Source: an uncultured Rhodospirillaceae bacterium (GTDB lineage: Bacteria; Pseudomonadota; Alphaproteobacteria; UBA8366). Taken from it: a stretch of 48,359 nucleotides of DNA. Of the stretch, positions 25,729-34,986 are shown in pieces. Location: assembly GCA_913043025.1 (NCBI GenBank), contig CAJWLM010000022.1:1-48359 (forward strand), given 5' to 3'. A program made the position numbers and the translations under genes. Below the pieces are notes generated by a model that did no database searches, had not been told where the DNA came from, and saw nothing but the letters and a program-made list of their open reading frames with translations. Positions within the stretch are counted from its first letter, which is position 1. Each line of letters opens with the position of its first letter.

Positions 25729-26643
25729 ATGGAATATTTTACTCAGCAGCTTATCAACGGGCTTACGCTTGGCTCAATCTATGGATTGATCGCCATAGGA
25801 TACACTATGGTTTATGGAATCATAGGGATGATAAATTTCGCTCATGGTGAAATTTTCATGATTGGCGCCTTTATTGCCCTAATTTTTTATCTTCTTTCGG
25901 AAACAATGGGCCTAACGTATGTACCATTTGCTCTGATATTGGTCCTTTTACTTTCGATGATTTTCACTGGGGCCTATGGGTGGGCAGTTGAAAGACTTGC
26001 TTATAGGCCTCTTAGGGGCTCATTTCGCCTTGCGCCTCTCATCTCAGCTATCGGCATGTCGATAGCGCTCCAAAATTACGTTCAATTGACCCAAGGGGCC
26101 CGTTCGAAAACACTCCAGCCATTGATAGAGGGTGAGTTTACATTCTGGCAAATAGGAAACTCTAGCGTTGTTTTAAGTTTCATGCAGATAATCATAGTCG
26201 GAACAACCGTTTTGCTTATGACTGTTTTCTCCGTTCTTATTGCGAAGACCTCCCTCGGCCGTGCTCAGCGCGCATGCGAGCAAGACCTTGTAATGGCGGC
26301 TCTAGTTGGCATAGACGTTAATAAAACTATTTCATTAACATTTGTTCTAGGGGCAATGCTTGCGGCTGTAGCAGGTATGATGGTGTTACTGAACTACGGC
26401 GTAATAGATTTTTACATCGGTTTTTTAGCAGGCATTAAAGCTTTTACAGCGGCTGTCCTTGGCGGCATCGGATCACTACCGGGTGCTATGTTAGGAGGAC
26501 TACTCATTGGTTTAATTGAAACTTTTTGGTCAGCGTACTTCACGATTGAGTACAAAGATGTTGCTGCTTTCTCGATCCTGATAGTTGTACTTATATTTCG
26601 GCCATCAGGCTTGCTCGGCAAACCAGAGATTGAAAAGGTTTGA
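25729..26643 (+). CDS. livH: Branched-chain amino acid type ABC transporter permease (LivH)
   Basis: The protein has 304 residues with about eight membrane helices. It begins MEYFTQQLINGLTLGSIYGLIAIGYTMVYGIIGMINFAHGE, the LivH signature. A conserved loop near the end, GFLAGIKAFTAAVLGGIGSLPGAMLGG, contacts the ATPases. It forms the inner-membrane channel with LivM. Its end overlaps livM by four bases. Confidence 0.95.
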   Translation: MEYFTQQLINGLTLGSIYGLIAIGYTMVYGIIGMINFAHGEIFMIGAFIALIFYLLSETMGLTYVPFALILVLLLSMIFTGAYGWAVERLAYRPLRGSFRLAPLISAIGMSIALQNYVQLTQGARSKTLQPLIEGEFTFWQIGNSSVVLSFMQIIIVGTTVLLMTVFSVLIAKTSLGRAQRACEQDLVMAALVGIDVNKTISLTFVLGAMLAAVAGMMVLLNYGVIDFYIGFLAGIKAFTAAVLGGIGSLPGAMLGGLLIGLIETFWSAYFTIEYKDVAAFSILIVVLIFRPSGLLGKPEIEKV

Positions 26644-27959
26644 CTGTGTCTGCGGGGCAAAAAAACCGAAGTGATAAAAACTTGGGTGCACATCTGCGCG
26701 ATGCAGGGTTAACCGCACTAATTTGTCTCCCATTAGCATTTCCCATGTTCGGTTTTCAATTGGTTCCTGGAGGGGAGGGAGGAAATGTTAAGACTTTTGG
26801 GACAAGTGTTGAGCTCAGGTTTTTTTGGGTCATTATCGCGCTGATTGTTATTTTTCTCGGACGCCTTCTTATTTCTCTCTTAAGCAGCAAAGCGTTTAGT
26901 AAGCAAGTAGTCGGCGCTCAGCCAAGAAGTGTCAACACGCAATCTATGTCTAGTATCACGCCTTGGCTTGGGCCGGGGATTTTGGGTGTAGCTCTTCTTT
27001 GGCCATGGTTTCCTTTTGTTGACCGGTGGCTGGTTGATCTTGGTATTTTAGTTTTGACTTACATTATGTTGGGCTGGGGTCTCAATATCGTTGTAGGTCT
27101 TGCCGGCTTGTTAGATCTTGGATATGTGGCATTTTATGCAGTCGGTGCGTATTCTTACGCACTTATAGCGCTCAATTTTGACCTCACATTTTGGCAATGT
27201 CTTCCCCTGGCGGGTATTTTTGCTGCAATGTTTGGAATTCTCCTTGGATTTCCAGTTTTGCGGTTAAGGGGTGATTATTTAGCCATTGTAACGCTTGGGT
27301 TTGGTGAGATTATTAGAATTGTGCTCCTAAATTGGAGTGATCTTACAAACGGCCCAGATGGTCTAAGCGGTATCCCTCGACCGACGTTTTTTGGGTTGCC
27401 ATTCAAAAATGACGGTAGTGGCACAAATTTTCATTCCTTTTTTGGCCTGGAATATACATCAATGCACCGGATTATATTCTTATATTATCTAATCTTGGTC
27501 CTTGCACTGATTACAAACTTTGTAACAGAACGGATCAGGCTACTACCGGTTGGACGAGCCTGGGAGGCTTTGCGAGAAGACGAGATAGCTTGCAGGTCAC
27601 TCGGTATTAATCCACGTAATACTAAATTAACTGCATTTGCTATAGGTGCAATGTTCGCGGGTTTTGCGGGTTCATTTTTTGCGACTCGTCAGGCTTTCAT
27701 TAGCCCAGAAAGTTTCACATTTATTGAGTCCGCTATAATTCTGGCCATCGTTGTACTCGGTGGCATGGGAAGCCAGATGGGTGTAGTTTTGGCGGCTATT
27801 TTTTTGATCGGTATGACGGAGTTATTTAGGGAATTAGAACAGTTTCGAATGCTGGCTTTTGGTGCCGGGATGGTTGCTATTATGATTTGGCGCCCGCGCG
27901 GTCTTCTAACAAAGCGAAAACCCAGCATTCGTATTGCGCACACTGTGGATTTTAAATAA
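26640..27959 (+). CDS. livM: Branched-chain amino acid type ABC transporter permease (LivM)
   Basis: The protein has 439 residues; the start is TTG 26640 or GTG 26646. The family core begins around residue 130 (LGWGLNIVVGLAGLLDLGYVAFYAVGAY) and includes GDYLAIVTLGFGEIIRIVL and GINPRNTKLTAFAIGAMFAGFAGSFFATRQ. The N-terminal 120 residues add two or three extra helices, as in the longer LivM variants. Confidence 0.94.
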   Translation: MTVSAGQKNRSDKNLGAHLRDAGLTALICLPLAFPMFGFQLVPGGEGGNVKTFGTSVELRFFWVIIALIVIFLGRLLISLLSSKAFSKQVVGAQPRSVNTQSMSSITPWLGPGILGVALLWPWFPFVDRWLVDLGILVLTYIMLGWGLNIVVGLAGLLDLGYVAFYAVGAYSYALIALNFDLTFWQCLPLAGIFAAMFGILLGFPVLRLRGDYLAIVTLGFGEIIRIVLLNWSDLTNGPDGLSGIPRPTFFGLPFKNDGSGTNFHSFFGLEYTSMHRIIFLYYLILVLALITNFVTERIRLLPVGRAWEALREDEIACRSLGINPRNTKLTAFAIGAMFAGFAGSFFATRQAFISPESFTFIESAIILAIVVLGGMGSQMGVVLAAIFLIGMTELFRELEQFRMLAFGAGMVAIMIWRPRGLLTKRKPSIRIAHTVDFK

Positions 27960-27968
27960 GGCGGCCTT

Positions 27969-28820
27969 GTGAAAAATCCTATCCTTAGAGTCGAAAACTT
28001 AATCATGCGATTTGGCGGGCTCGTTGCTGTTGACGATGTATCTTTTAATATTTTTGAAGATAGGATCACTGCGCTTATCGGCCCAAATGGAGCTGGTAAG
28101 ACCACTGTTTTCAATTGCGTTACCGGGTTTTATCGTCCCAGCGCAGGTCAAATTACAATGCGAGTAGGAGATCGCACACACAGATTAGAAAAACTTGAAG
28201 GTTTTAAGATAGCGCAAAAAGCTAAGATAGCGCGAACCTTTCAAAATATTCGTTTGTTTCCAAGAATGTCAGTTTTGGAGAATCTTATTATAGCTCAGCA
28301 CAACGAATTAATGCGGGCCTCCGGTTTTAGTCTTTATGGATTGCTAGGTCTGTCTGGCCATTTGAAGGCTGAGTCTAACGCAGTGAAACTAGCAGAAAAT
28401 TGGCTCAATAAAATAAATCTTATCGATCTAGCAGATATTGAGGCAGGAGAATTACCTTACGGCAGTCAAAGGTTGCTCGAAATTGCGAGGGCAATGTGCA
28501 CCAAACCGAAACTACTGTGTCTCGATGAACCTGCGGCCGGTTTGAATGCATCAGAGTCATCTGACTTAGCAAAACTGATCAAGGATATTCGTGATCGAGC
28601 TAAGTGTGCAGTTCTTCTAATTGAACATGATATGGGTGTTGTGATGAAAATTTCGGACCATGTAATTGTGCTTGATCATGGAGCAAAAATTGCCGATGGT
28701 CCACCGGTGGCAATAAAAAAGAATAGAGCAGTTATCAAAGCTTATCTCGGCGAAGACGATGAAAATGGTGGGAGCCCTCCGTCGATATCGGCTTGTTCCC
28801 GCAACGCGCTAGAAAATTAG
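27969..28820 (+). CDS. livG: ABC transporter ATP-binding protein (LivG)
   Basis: The protein has 283 residues with a GTG start. Walker A is GPNGAGKTT, the signature region is LPYGSQRLLEIARAM, and Walker B is LLCLDEPAAG, followed by the H-loop LIEHDM. The C-terminal tail (about 20 residues, DENGGSPPSISACS) goes beyond the usual length. It powers the liv transporter together with LivF. Confidence 0.95.
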   Translation: MKNPILRVENLIMRFGGLVAVDDVSFNIFEDRITALIGPNGAGKTTVFNCVTGFYRPSAGQITMRVGDRTHRLEKLEGFKIAQKAKIARTFQNIRLFPRMSVLENLIIAQHNELMRASGFSLYGLLGLSGHLKAESNAVKLAENWLNKINLIDLADIEAGELPYGSQRLLEIARAMCTKPKLLCLDEPAAGLNASESSDLAKLIKDIRDRAKCAVLLIEHDMGVVMKISDHVIVLDHGAKIADGPPVAIKKNRAVIKAYLGEDDENGGSPPSISACSRNALEN

Positions 28821-29536
28821 TGTCAGGTATGGCGTGTTTATCAATCAAAGGACTAAGAAGCGGCTATGGTAACATAGAGGTGTTAAAAGGGATAAGTATT
28901 GACGTTAATGCTGGCGAAATTGTCACGTTGATTGGGGCCAACGGCGCCGGAAAAACTACTTTGCTTATGACAATCTGTGGCAGCCCACGTGCGTCCTCTG
29001 GCGAAATATTATTTAATGATTGTAATGTAGTAGCAAAGGCGACACATGAGATAATGGGTCTGGGTATTTCTCATTCCCCTGAAGGGCGGAGAATATTTCC
29101 GCACATGACTGTTTTGGAAAATCTACAGCTAGGATCCTTTACGAAGCATTTTTCGGAAAAAAGACTACGACATGTTTATGATCTGTTTCCTGTGCTTTAC
29201 GAGCGGAAGCAACAGAGGGGAGGTACTTTATCCGGGGGAGAGCAGCAAATGTTGGCCATCGGTCGCGCTTTTATGGCACGGCCACAATTATTGCTGTTAG
29301 ACGAGCCTTCACTCGGTTTAGCACCGTTGATGGTCAAACGGATATTTGAAGCGATTAATGAAATAAATGAGGTGCATGGCACGGCTATACTTCTCGTTGA
29401 ACAAAACGCACTACAAGCATTACGCCTAGCAAACCGCGGATATGTTTTGGTTAATGGCAAAATATTATTGGCTGGCAGTGGCAAAGAATTGCTTACGAAT
29501 AAGGATATTCAGAAAGCTTATCTTGAGGGAGCTTAA
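28820..29536 (+). CDS. livF: ABC transporter ATP-binding protein (LivF)
   Basis: The protein has 238 residues from GTG 28820, which overlaps the livG stop by one base (TAGTG); ATG 28829 is an alternative and the frame is open further upstream. Walker A is GANGAGKTTLL, the signature LSGGEQQMLAIGRAFM, Walker B LLLLDEPSLGL, H-loop LLVEQN. It is the second ATPase of the transporter. Confidence 0.95.
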   Translation: MSGMACLSIKGLRSGYGNIEVLKGISIDVNAGEIVTLIGANGAGKTTLLMTICGSPRASSGEILFNDCNVVAKATHEIMGLGISHSPEGRRIFPHMTVLENLQLGSFTKHFSEKRLRHVYDLFPVLYERKQQRGGTLSGGEQQMLAIGRAFMARPQLLLLDEPSLGLAPLMVKRIFEAINEINEVHGTAILLVEQNALQALRLANRGYVLVNGKILLAGSGKELLTNKDIQKAYLEGA

Positions 29537-29626
29537 TAAAGTTCAAGATCATTTTATTGCTCGTGCCTGTAGTGTGCTATGGATAGATCTAAATGAAAGA
29601 ATGTCGTAGTTAGGAGGACCTGCTAA

Positions 29627-30754
29627 ATGAGCAAAAAATTGACAATAATACTTGCACTCGCTGTCGTTGGCCTTGGAATATATATATTTGGAGACAAAGG
29701 CGAAAAATATAGCCCTGAAAGTATTACTATTGCCGTCGTAGGTCCAATGACTGGTCAGCAAGCTACCTTCGGTGCGCAGATGAAAGCTGGTGTTGAACAA
29801 GCTGTCATAGATGTAAATGCTGCAGGTGGTGTTCTAGGAAAACAGATCAAACTAGCAATCGGCGATGACGCATGTGATCCAAAACAAGCTGTTGCTGTAG
29901 CAAATAAGATGGCGGGGAAAGGCATAAAGTTGGTGGTCGGACATTTTTGTTCAGGCTCTTCAATTCCCGCATCAAAGGTCTACTCGGAGGAGGATATTCT
30001 GATGATCTCGCCGGGGTCTACAAATCCTAAACTTACTGATGAGGGTGATTACAATGTGTTCAGGACCTGTGGGCGTGATGACCAACAAGGCGCAGTGGCA
30101 GGCAAATATATTGCGGAACATTTTAAGGGGAAACGGATAGCTGTGATTCATGACAAGACTGCGTACGGTAAAGGCCTAGCTGACGAGACAAAAAAATCAA
30201 TGTATAAGGCTGGCTTAAAAGAAGCGCTTTACGAAGCGTATACCGCAGGTGAAAAGGATTACTCAGCACTCGTCTCCAAGCTCAAATCAGAATCTATAGA
30301 TGTTCTTTTTGTAGGGGGATACCATACAGAAGCTGGATTGATTATGCGGCAAATACGGCAACAGGGGATGTCAACTGTGCTTGTATCGGGCGATGCGCTA
30401 ACCACAAGCGAGTATTGGGGCATAACAGGCAAGGATGGTGAAGGAACTTTGATGACTTTCAGCCCGGATCCACGCAAAAACCCTGCTGCTGCTAGGGTAG
30501 TAAAGTCTATGAGGTCAAACAATATAGAGCCAGAAGGCTACAATCTTTACTCTTATGGGGCGGTTCAAGCTTGGGTGGCTGCTGTAACTTTGGCAAAAAG
30601 CACAGAGCCTAAAAAGGTCGCTGCCACTCTTCGTAGTACTTCTGCGGAAACAGTGTTGGGTAGGATTGGCTTTGATAAGAACGGTGATGTCAATGCGCCT
30701 GGCTATGTTATGTATGAGTGGAAAGGTGGCACATACGACTACGTAGAAAAGTAG
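29627..30754 (+). CDS. Branched-chain amino acid type periplasmic substrate-binding protein
   Basis: The protein has 375 residues after a strong AGGAGG site. A hydrophobic N-terminus (KKLTIILALAVVGLGIYIFG) exports or anchors it. The Leu/Ile/Val-binding fold begins ITIAVVGPMTGQQATFGAQMKAG, and ligand-region segments such as VVGHFCSGSSIPAS and ISPGSTNPKLTD are family-typical. It delivers the substrate to LivHMGF. Family members bind amino acids, amides or aromatic acids, so leucine is not certain. Confidence 0.93.
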   Translation: MSKKLTIILALAVVGLGIYIFGDKGEKYSPESITIAVVGPMTGQQATFGAQMKAGVEQAVIDVNAAGGVLGKQIKLAIGDDACDPKQAVAVANKMAGKGIKLVVGHFCSGSSIPASKVYSEEDILMISPGSTNPKLTDEGDYNVFRTCGRDDQQGAVAGKYIAEHFKGKRIAVIHDKTAYGKGLADETKKSMYKAGLKEALYEAYTAGEKDYSALVSKLKSESIDVLFVGGYHTEAGLIMRQIRQQGMSTVLVSGDALTTSEYWGITGKDGEGTLMTFSPDPRKNPAAARVVKSMRSNNIEPEGYNLYSYGAVQAWVAAVTLAKSTEPKKVAATLRSTSAETVLGRIGFDKNGDVNAPGYVMYEWKGGTYDYVEK

Positions 30755-30769
30755 TTGGGGACCTGAGCT

Positions 30770-31969
30770 TTGTTTTCTATGACAGCACGGTGTTGGCTGT
30801 TTTTAGCCATATTTTTTTTCAGCGTGAGCAGTGCTGCGAGTGAGCAACTTACTAATTTTGATGATTGGTTAGCTGACTTCCGAGCCTCTGCCTCTGCCGC
30901 AGGAGTTTCAGAGCGCACGCTAAGTGCTGCGCTAGATGGGACAAAGCCATTGCCTGACGTTATAACAAAAGATCGTCGGCAGGCAGAATTTACACTTTCC
31001 TATTGGCGGTATATGAAAAGGGTAAACTCAAGGCGTGTTCAAAAGGGAATAAGTCTTTTAAAAACTCATAAAAGTTTACTTCAGCGTGTAACTAATAAAT
31101 TTGGAGTGCCAGCCCACTATCTGATGGCCTTTTGGGGTTTAGAAAGCAATTTTGGAAAAAGCTTTGGGGGGTACCGAGTTATTCCTGCGCTGGCTACACT
31201 GGCCTATGACGGTCGGCGGTCGAGATTCTTTCGCGCGCAATTACTAGCAGCACTTAAGATTGTTGATAATGGCGATATCACCCTTCAGAGTATGCGGGGC
31301 TCCTGGGCGGGAGCTATGGGGCATTTCCAGTTTATCCCAACCACTTATCAAGCCTACGCAGTTGATTTTGATGGCGATGGGAAGAGAGATATTTGGAATA
31401 ATATGGCTGATGCTTTTGCCTCGGCAGCTAACTACCTGTCTTCATTAGGCTGGGATCCCAAACAAAAATGGGGGCGAGAAGTAAAGCTCCCCGAACATTT
31501 TGATTTTTCAGAAGCAACGCTTAGCGATTGGAAACCGCTATTCGAATGGAATAAAGGAGGCGTAAAGCGAATCAGTGGTGCTAGTTTACCTAATATCGAC
31601 ATCAAAAGTTGGTTGGTAGTACCGGCGGGACATAAAGGGCCGGCTTTTGCAGTGTATCCCAACTTTAGACGCATCATGCGATGGAATAATTCTATTCTTT
31701 ACGCAATCTCAATCGGTCATTTAGCAGATAGGTTAAGGGGCGCCGGACCAATAAGTATTGCTCGCCCCAAAAATTATCGACGAGTAAGTGTTGAAAAAGT
31801 GAAAGAAATTCAGGCAAGGCTTAATTCAATGGGGTTTTCTGCCGGCAACCCAGATGGAGTTGTTGGCAAAAACACAAGGTCTGCTATTAGAAATTTTCAA
31901 AAGCTAAAAAATATGCCCGCTGATGGACACATAACAATAAAATTATGGGAACGCGTTGTTGGAAAATAA
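30770..31969 (+). CDS. mltB: MltB-type lytic murein transglycosylase with peptidoglycan-binding domain
   Basis: The protein has 399 residues. A signal peptide (residues 1 to about 24) directs export. The catalytic glutamate is E125 in FWGLESNFGKSFGGY. The family segment SWAGAMGHFQFIPTTYQAYAVDFDGDGKRDIW follows. Residues about 335-399 form a PG-binding domain (VKEIQARLNSMGFSAGNPDGVVGKNTRSAIRNFQ). It cleaves the MurNAc-GlcNAc bond leaving anhydro-MurNAc. The envelope genes rlpA and a D,D-carboxypeptidase follow. Confidence 0.94.
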   Translation: MFSMTARCWLFLAIFFFSVSSAASEQLTNFDDWLADFRASASAAGVSERTLSAALDGTKPLPDVITKDRRQAEFTLSYWRYMKRVNSRRVQKGISLLKTHKSLLQRVTNKFGVPAHYLMAFWGLESNFGKSFGGYRVIPALATLAYDGRRSRFFRAQLLAALKIVDNGDITLQSMRGSWAGAMGHFQFIPTTYQAYAVDFDGDGKRDIWNNMADAFASAANYLSSLGWDPKQKWGREVKLPEHFDFSEATLSDWKPLFEWNKGGVKRISGASLPNIDIKSWLVVPAGHKGPAFAVYPNFRRIMRWNNSILYAISIGHLADRLRGAGPISIARPKNYRRVSVEKVKEIQARLNSMGFSAGNPDGVVGKNTRSAIRNFQKLKNMPADGHITIKLWERVVGK

Positions 31970-32050
31970 TGTGTTATTGCTCGATATCCTGTCGCTGTTT
32001 AAACTAGTTACTTGCGATCGCAATATATTTGGGAAAGCGGTCAGGTGGAG

Positions 32051-33097
32051 ATGGTTGTAAATAAATTTTTAAATATAGTTATTATACTGCTGTTGTCTGT
32101 GATACTCGCAAACTGTTCAGAGACACAATTCATCGCTAATTTGATGAAAGTTGGCGCTGACAATGTCGGGCAAACTGGGGGCGGTCGCTACAAGGTTGGA
32201 GGGCCTTATCAAATAAAAGGCATTTGGTATCGACCTCGAATTGATTACCAATACGACCAGACTGGCATCGCTTCATGGTATGGACCTCAGTTCCATGGCA
32301 AGCTCACCGCTAATGGCGAAATCTTTGATATGAACCTTGTGAGTGCAGCGCACAAAACATTACCTATGCCAAGTATGGTGCGGGTGACTAACTTACGCAA
32401 TGGCAAGGCTTTGAATATTAGACTTAATGACCGGGGGCCATTTGCTCATGGCAGGATAATTGATTTGTCTAAGCGAGCCGCTCAATTACTTGGTTTCGAA
32501 AGGGCAGGGACGGCACCGGTTCGAGTCCAATTGCTCGAGCGTGAGAGTAGATTACTCGCCTCTGCTTCCCAAGGTGTAGTATTACCCGGCACTCAATTGC
32601 CCGGTGCCGGGCCAGTAGATGCAAACTCAAGCGCTCAGGCTCCAAGGTCAGCACCAAGTGTGTCCGTGACGCGACAAGCATTACCGCCGCCTACCGGCAC
32701 TCAATCCTCACCTCAATCCTCACCTCAATCCTCACCTCAATCCTCACCTCAATCCTCAATCAATGGGAAAGATGAGGCGGATTCGTTACCTGATAGAAAA
32801 AGGTCTCGTCTGGCTGAAACAATAAAATTATCAGATGAAAAAGTATCGAGAGTAGCTGTCAAAGCTAACACTCAAATATACGTTCAAGCTGGAGCTTTTT
32901 CGAAATTTGTGAATGCTAATCGAATTCATGTTCAATTAGGTTCGTTGGGGCCTTCAATCATCAGTAGGACAAAGAAAGGGAAAGGAAGGCTCTTTAGGGT
33001 ACGTCTCGGTCCATATCCTGATGTGAAAACTGCCGATGGAATTTTAGCACGCGTCATGGGTTCAGGCTTTCCGGGGGCACGTATAGTAGTTGATTAA
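32051..33097 (+). CDS. rlpA: RlpA-like septal lytic transglycosylase, lipoprotein, with SPOR domain
   Basis: The protein has 348 residues from ATG 32051 (GGTGGAG upstream). The N-terminus is hydrophobic and ends ILANC22, a lipobox with an unusual asparagine before the cysteine. The double-psi beta-barrel covers GIASWYGPQFHGKLTANGEIF to LNDRGPFAHGRIIDLS. A linker rich in Pro, Ser and Gln follows, including the SSPQ repeats at 32701-32758. The C-terminal SPOR domain (about 275-348, IYVQAGAFSKFVNANRI) binds denuded glycan at the septum. Confidence 0.93.
   Translation: MVVNKFLNIVIILLLSVILANCSETQFIANLMKVGADNVGQTGGGRYKVGGPYQIKGIWYRPRIDYQYDQTGIASWYGPQFHGKLTANGEIFDMNLVSAAHKTLPMPSMVRVTNLRNGKALNIRLNDRGPFAHGRIIDLSKRAAQLLGFERAGTAPVRVQLLERESRLLASASQGVVLPGTQLPGAGPVDANSSAQAPRSAPSVSVTRQALPPPTGTQSSPQSSPQSSPQSSPQSSINGKDEADSLPDRKRSRLAETIKLSDEKVSRVAVKANTQIYVQAGAFSKFVNANRIHVQLGSLGPSIISRTKKGKGRLFRVRLGPYPDVKTADGILARVMGSGFPGARIVVD
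32701..32758 (+). repeat. 12-base tandem repeat inside rlpA
   Basis: The unit TCAATCCTCACC occurs 4.8 times in perfect copies, coding (S-S-P-Q)n in the disordered linker between the DPBB and SPOR domains. Copy changes by multiples of 12 keep the frame, so the linker length can vary without loss of function. Confidence 0.97.
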
Positions 33098-33182
33098 AAG
33101 TATTTTTAAGTAAGATGTTTGGGCATATTACAATTGCCCGACGAACCTCATACAGCATGACAAAAATGGATAATAATTACTG

Positions 33183-34334
33183 ATGAAAAGTTCAAGGAAG
33201 GTTTCAGCGCCCGCACTATGTTTGCTTATAGGATTGTTATCAGCTGTAATGTGCACATCTGTGGTGGCTCTGCCAACCAAAGCAAAACAGGCATTGGTTG
33301 TTGACTACAGCACAGGTCGTACATTGTTGGCGAAAAATGCCGATACTCCAATGCATCCTGCGTCTATGACTAAAATGATGACTGCGTTCATGGTTTTTGA
33401 TCGCCTTAAGTCAGGCACGCTATCTCTCGAAACAAAATTTCGAGTGAGTAAACGTGCATGGAAAAAGGGTGGCTCGCGGATGTTCCTTAAAGTGAACGAC
33501 GCAGTAAGTGTTGAAGATCTTATAAGAGGAATCATCGTCCAGTCAGGAAATGATGCATCAATTGTAATTGCAGAAGGAATTTCAGGTAGCGAGGAAAATT
33601 TTGCACGTGAGATGACCGAAAAAGCGCTTGAAATTGGGATGAAAAATACAACTTTCAAGAATGCATCAGGTTGGCCCGATGAAGAACATCTCACCACAGC
33701 AAGAGACTTGGCTACGTTGATAGATACAACGATACGTGAATTTCCTGATTTTTATCGTTATTATGCTGAGGCAGATTTTAAGTATGCAAATATTAACCAG
33801 AAAAATCGTAATCCTCTGTTGGGGCTTGGTATAGGAGCAGACGGATTAAAGACAGGGCATACTGAGGTTGCTGGTTATGGTTTGGCTGCTTCTGCAGTTC
33901 GGAAGAACAGGAGAATAATAGTTGTTGTTAACGGCCTACAGTCCAAGCGAGACCGTGCCCGGGAGTCGAGGTACCTGCTCAATTGGGCATATAGGACGTT
34001 TGATACGTATCGTTTATTTGTCGCTGGAGAAACTGTAGCAGATGCCTCTGTCTGGCTAGGGGCCGCTAACACTGTGCCATTAATACTCGAACGTGATCTT
34101 TTTGTGACAATAAAAAAACGGGCTAGAAAACAGCTTAGGGTTGTAGCCAAATTTACTGAGCCTATCACTTCTCCTGTCCGTCGGGGTGACAGGCTTGGTG
34201 TCCTTGTTGTCAATGCCCCCGGTGAAAATAAGATGGAACTACCACTAATAGCCGGTGCTAGTGTTGCGGAGCTTGGTCGCATGGGGCGGTTAAGCGCCCT
34301 CATAAATCACTTGCTGTGGGGAAAAAGTCAGTAA
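33183..34334 (+). CDS. D-alanyl-D-alanine carboxypeptidase (PBP5/6-like)
   Basis: The protein has 383 residues. The signal peptide ends about residue 30. The serine peptidase S11 motifs are S61-M-T-K64, S120-G-N122 and K222-T-G224. A C-terminal beta domain follows from about residue 285 (FVTIKKRARKQLRVVAKF). It removes the terminal D-Ala of peptidoglycan stem peptides in the periplasm. The end overlaps the presumed leader of tmk closely: tmk starts ten bases after the stop. Confidence 0.95.
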   Translation: MKSSRKVSAPALCLLIGLLSAVMCTSVVALPTKAKQALVVDYSTGRTLLAKNADTPMHPASMTKMMTAFMVFDRLKSGTLSLETKFRVSKRAWKKGGSRMFLKVNDAVSVEDLIRGIIVQSGNDASIVIAEGISGSEENFAREMTEKALEIGMKNTTFKNASGWPDEEHLTTARDLATLIDTTIREFPDFYRYYAEADFKYANINQKNRNPLLGLGIGADGLKTGHTEVAGYGLAASAVRKNRRIIVVVNGLQSKRDRARESRYLLNWAYRTFDTYRLFVAGETVADASVWLGAANTVPLILERDLFVTIKKRARKQLRVVAKFTEPITSPVRRGDRLGVLVVNAPGENKMELPLIAGASVAELGRMGRLSALINHLLWGKSQ

Positions 34335-34344
34335 CGGAGCAGGT

Positions 34345-34983
34345 ATTATTTCAGGACAGTTCGTAACGTTTGAAGGTGGCGAGGGTGCTGGAAAATCGAC
34401 CCAAGCTAATCTACTAGTAGAGTCTCTCAGGCAGTGCGGGTTTGGGGCTATTGCTACTCGTGAACCCGGCGGTGCGCCGGGCGCAGAATTAATAAGAGGG
34501 CTACTTGTAGAAGGAGAGGGGGACCGTTGGGCGCCATTCACTGAAACTTTGCTGCATATCGCAGCACGATACGAACATATTTTCAATACAGTGCGTCCGG
34601 CTCTCGAAGCGGGTTCTTGGGTTGTGTGTGATCGTTTTCTGGACTCAACGAGGGCTTACCAGGGCTACGGGCTAGGCCAAAACCTCAGTACAATTGATGA
34701 AATACATGAATTAGTTCTCCCTGGTATTGTGCCTGATCTGACGTTTTTAATCGATCTCGATGTTAGAACGGGTCTAGATCGTACCCGATTACGTGGCGAC
34801 CAGACTGGTACTAGATACGAAGAGATGGATATTGATTTTCACCAGCGTGTCCGAAGAGGGTTTCTGGATATTGCAGCAAGTGACCCTGATCGTTTTGTGG
34901 TGTTGGATGGCAATCTTTCAGTTGAGGAGATAGCGAATAAAGTGGTCAGCTCAGTTGGGCAACATTTTAGTATAAGCTTGTAA
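34345..34983 (+). CDS. tmk: Thymidylate kinase, apparent AUU start
   Basis: The protein has 212 residues when started at ATT 34345. The Walker A motif FEGGEGAGKSTQ begins at residue 9, so the start must be close. From the stop at 34303 to the P-loop there is no in-frame ATG, GTG or TTG; only ATC 34306 and ATT 34345 or 34348 are available. GGAG at 34336-34339 fits an AUU at 34345 or 34348. Other motifs: TREPGG, DRFLDSTRAYQGYG and the LID region RLRGDQTGTRYE. The enzyme phosphorylates dTMP to dTDP. holB follows three bases later. Confidence 0.9.
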   Translation: MISGQFVTFEGGEGAGKSTQANLLVESLRQCGFGAIATREPGGAPGAELIRGLLVEGEGDRWAPFTETLLHIAARYEHIFNTVRPALEAGSWVVCDRFLDSTRAYQGYGLGQNLSTIDEIHELVLPGIVPDLTFLIDLDVRTGLDRTRLRGDQTGTRYEEMDIDFHQRVRRGFLDIAASDPDRFVVLDGNLSVEEIANKVVSSVGQHFSISL

Positions 34984-34986
34984 ACG

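Noticed and set aside
32701-32758. CRISPR-like array
   Set aside because: Perfect 12-base units without spacers, in frame inside rlpA; this is a coding tandem repeat.
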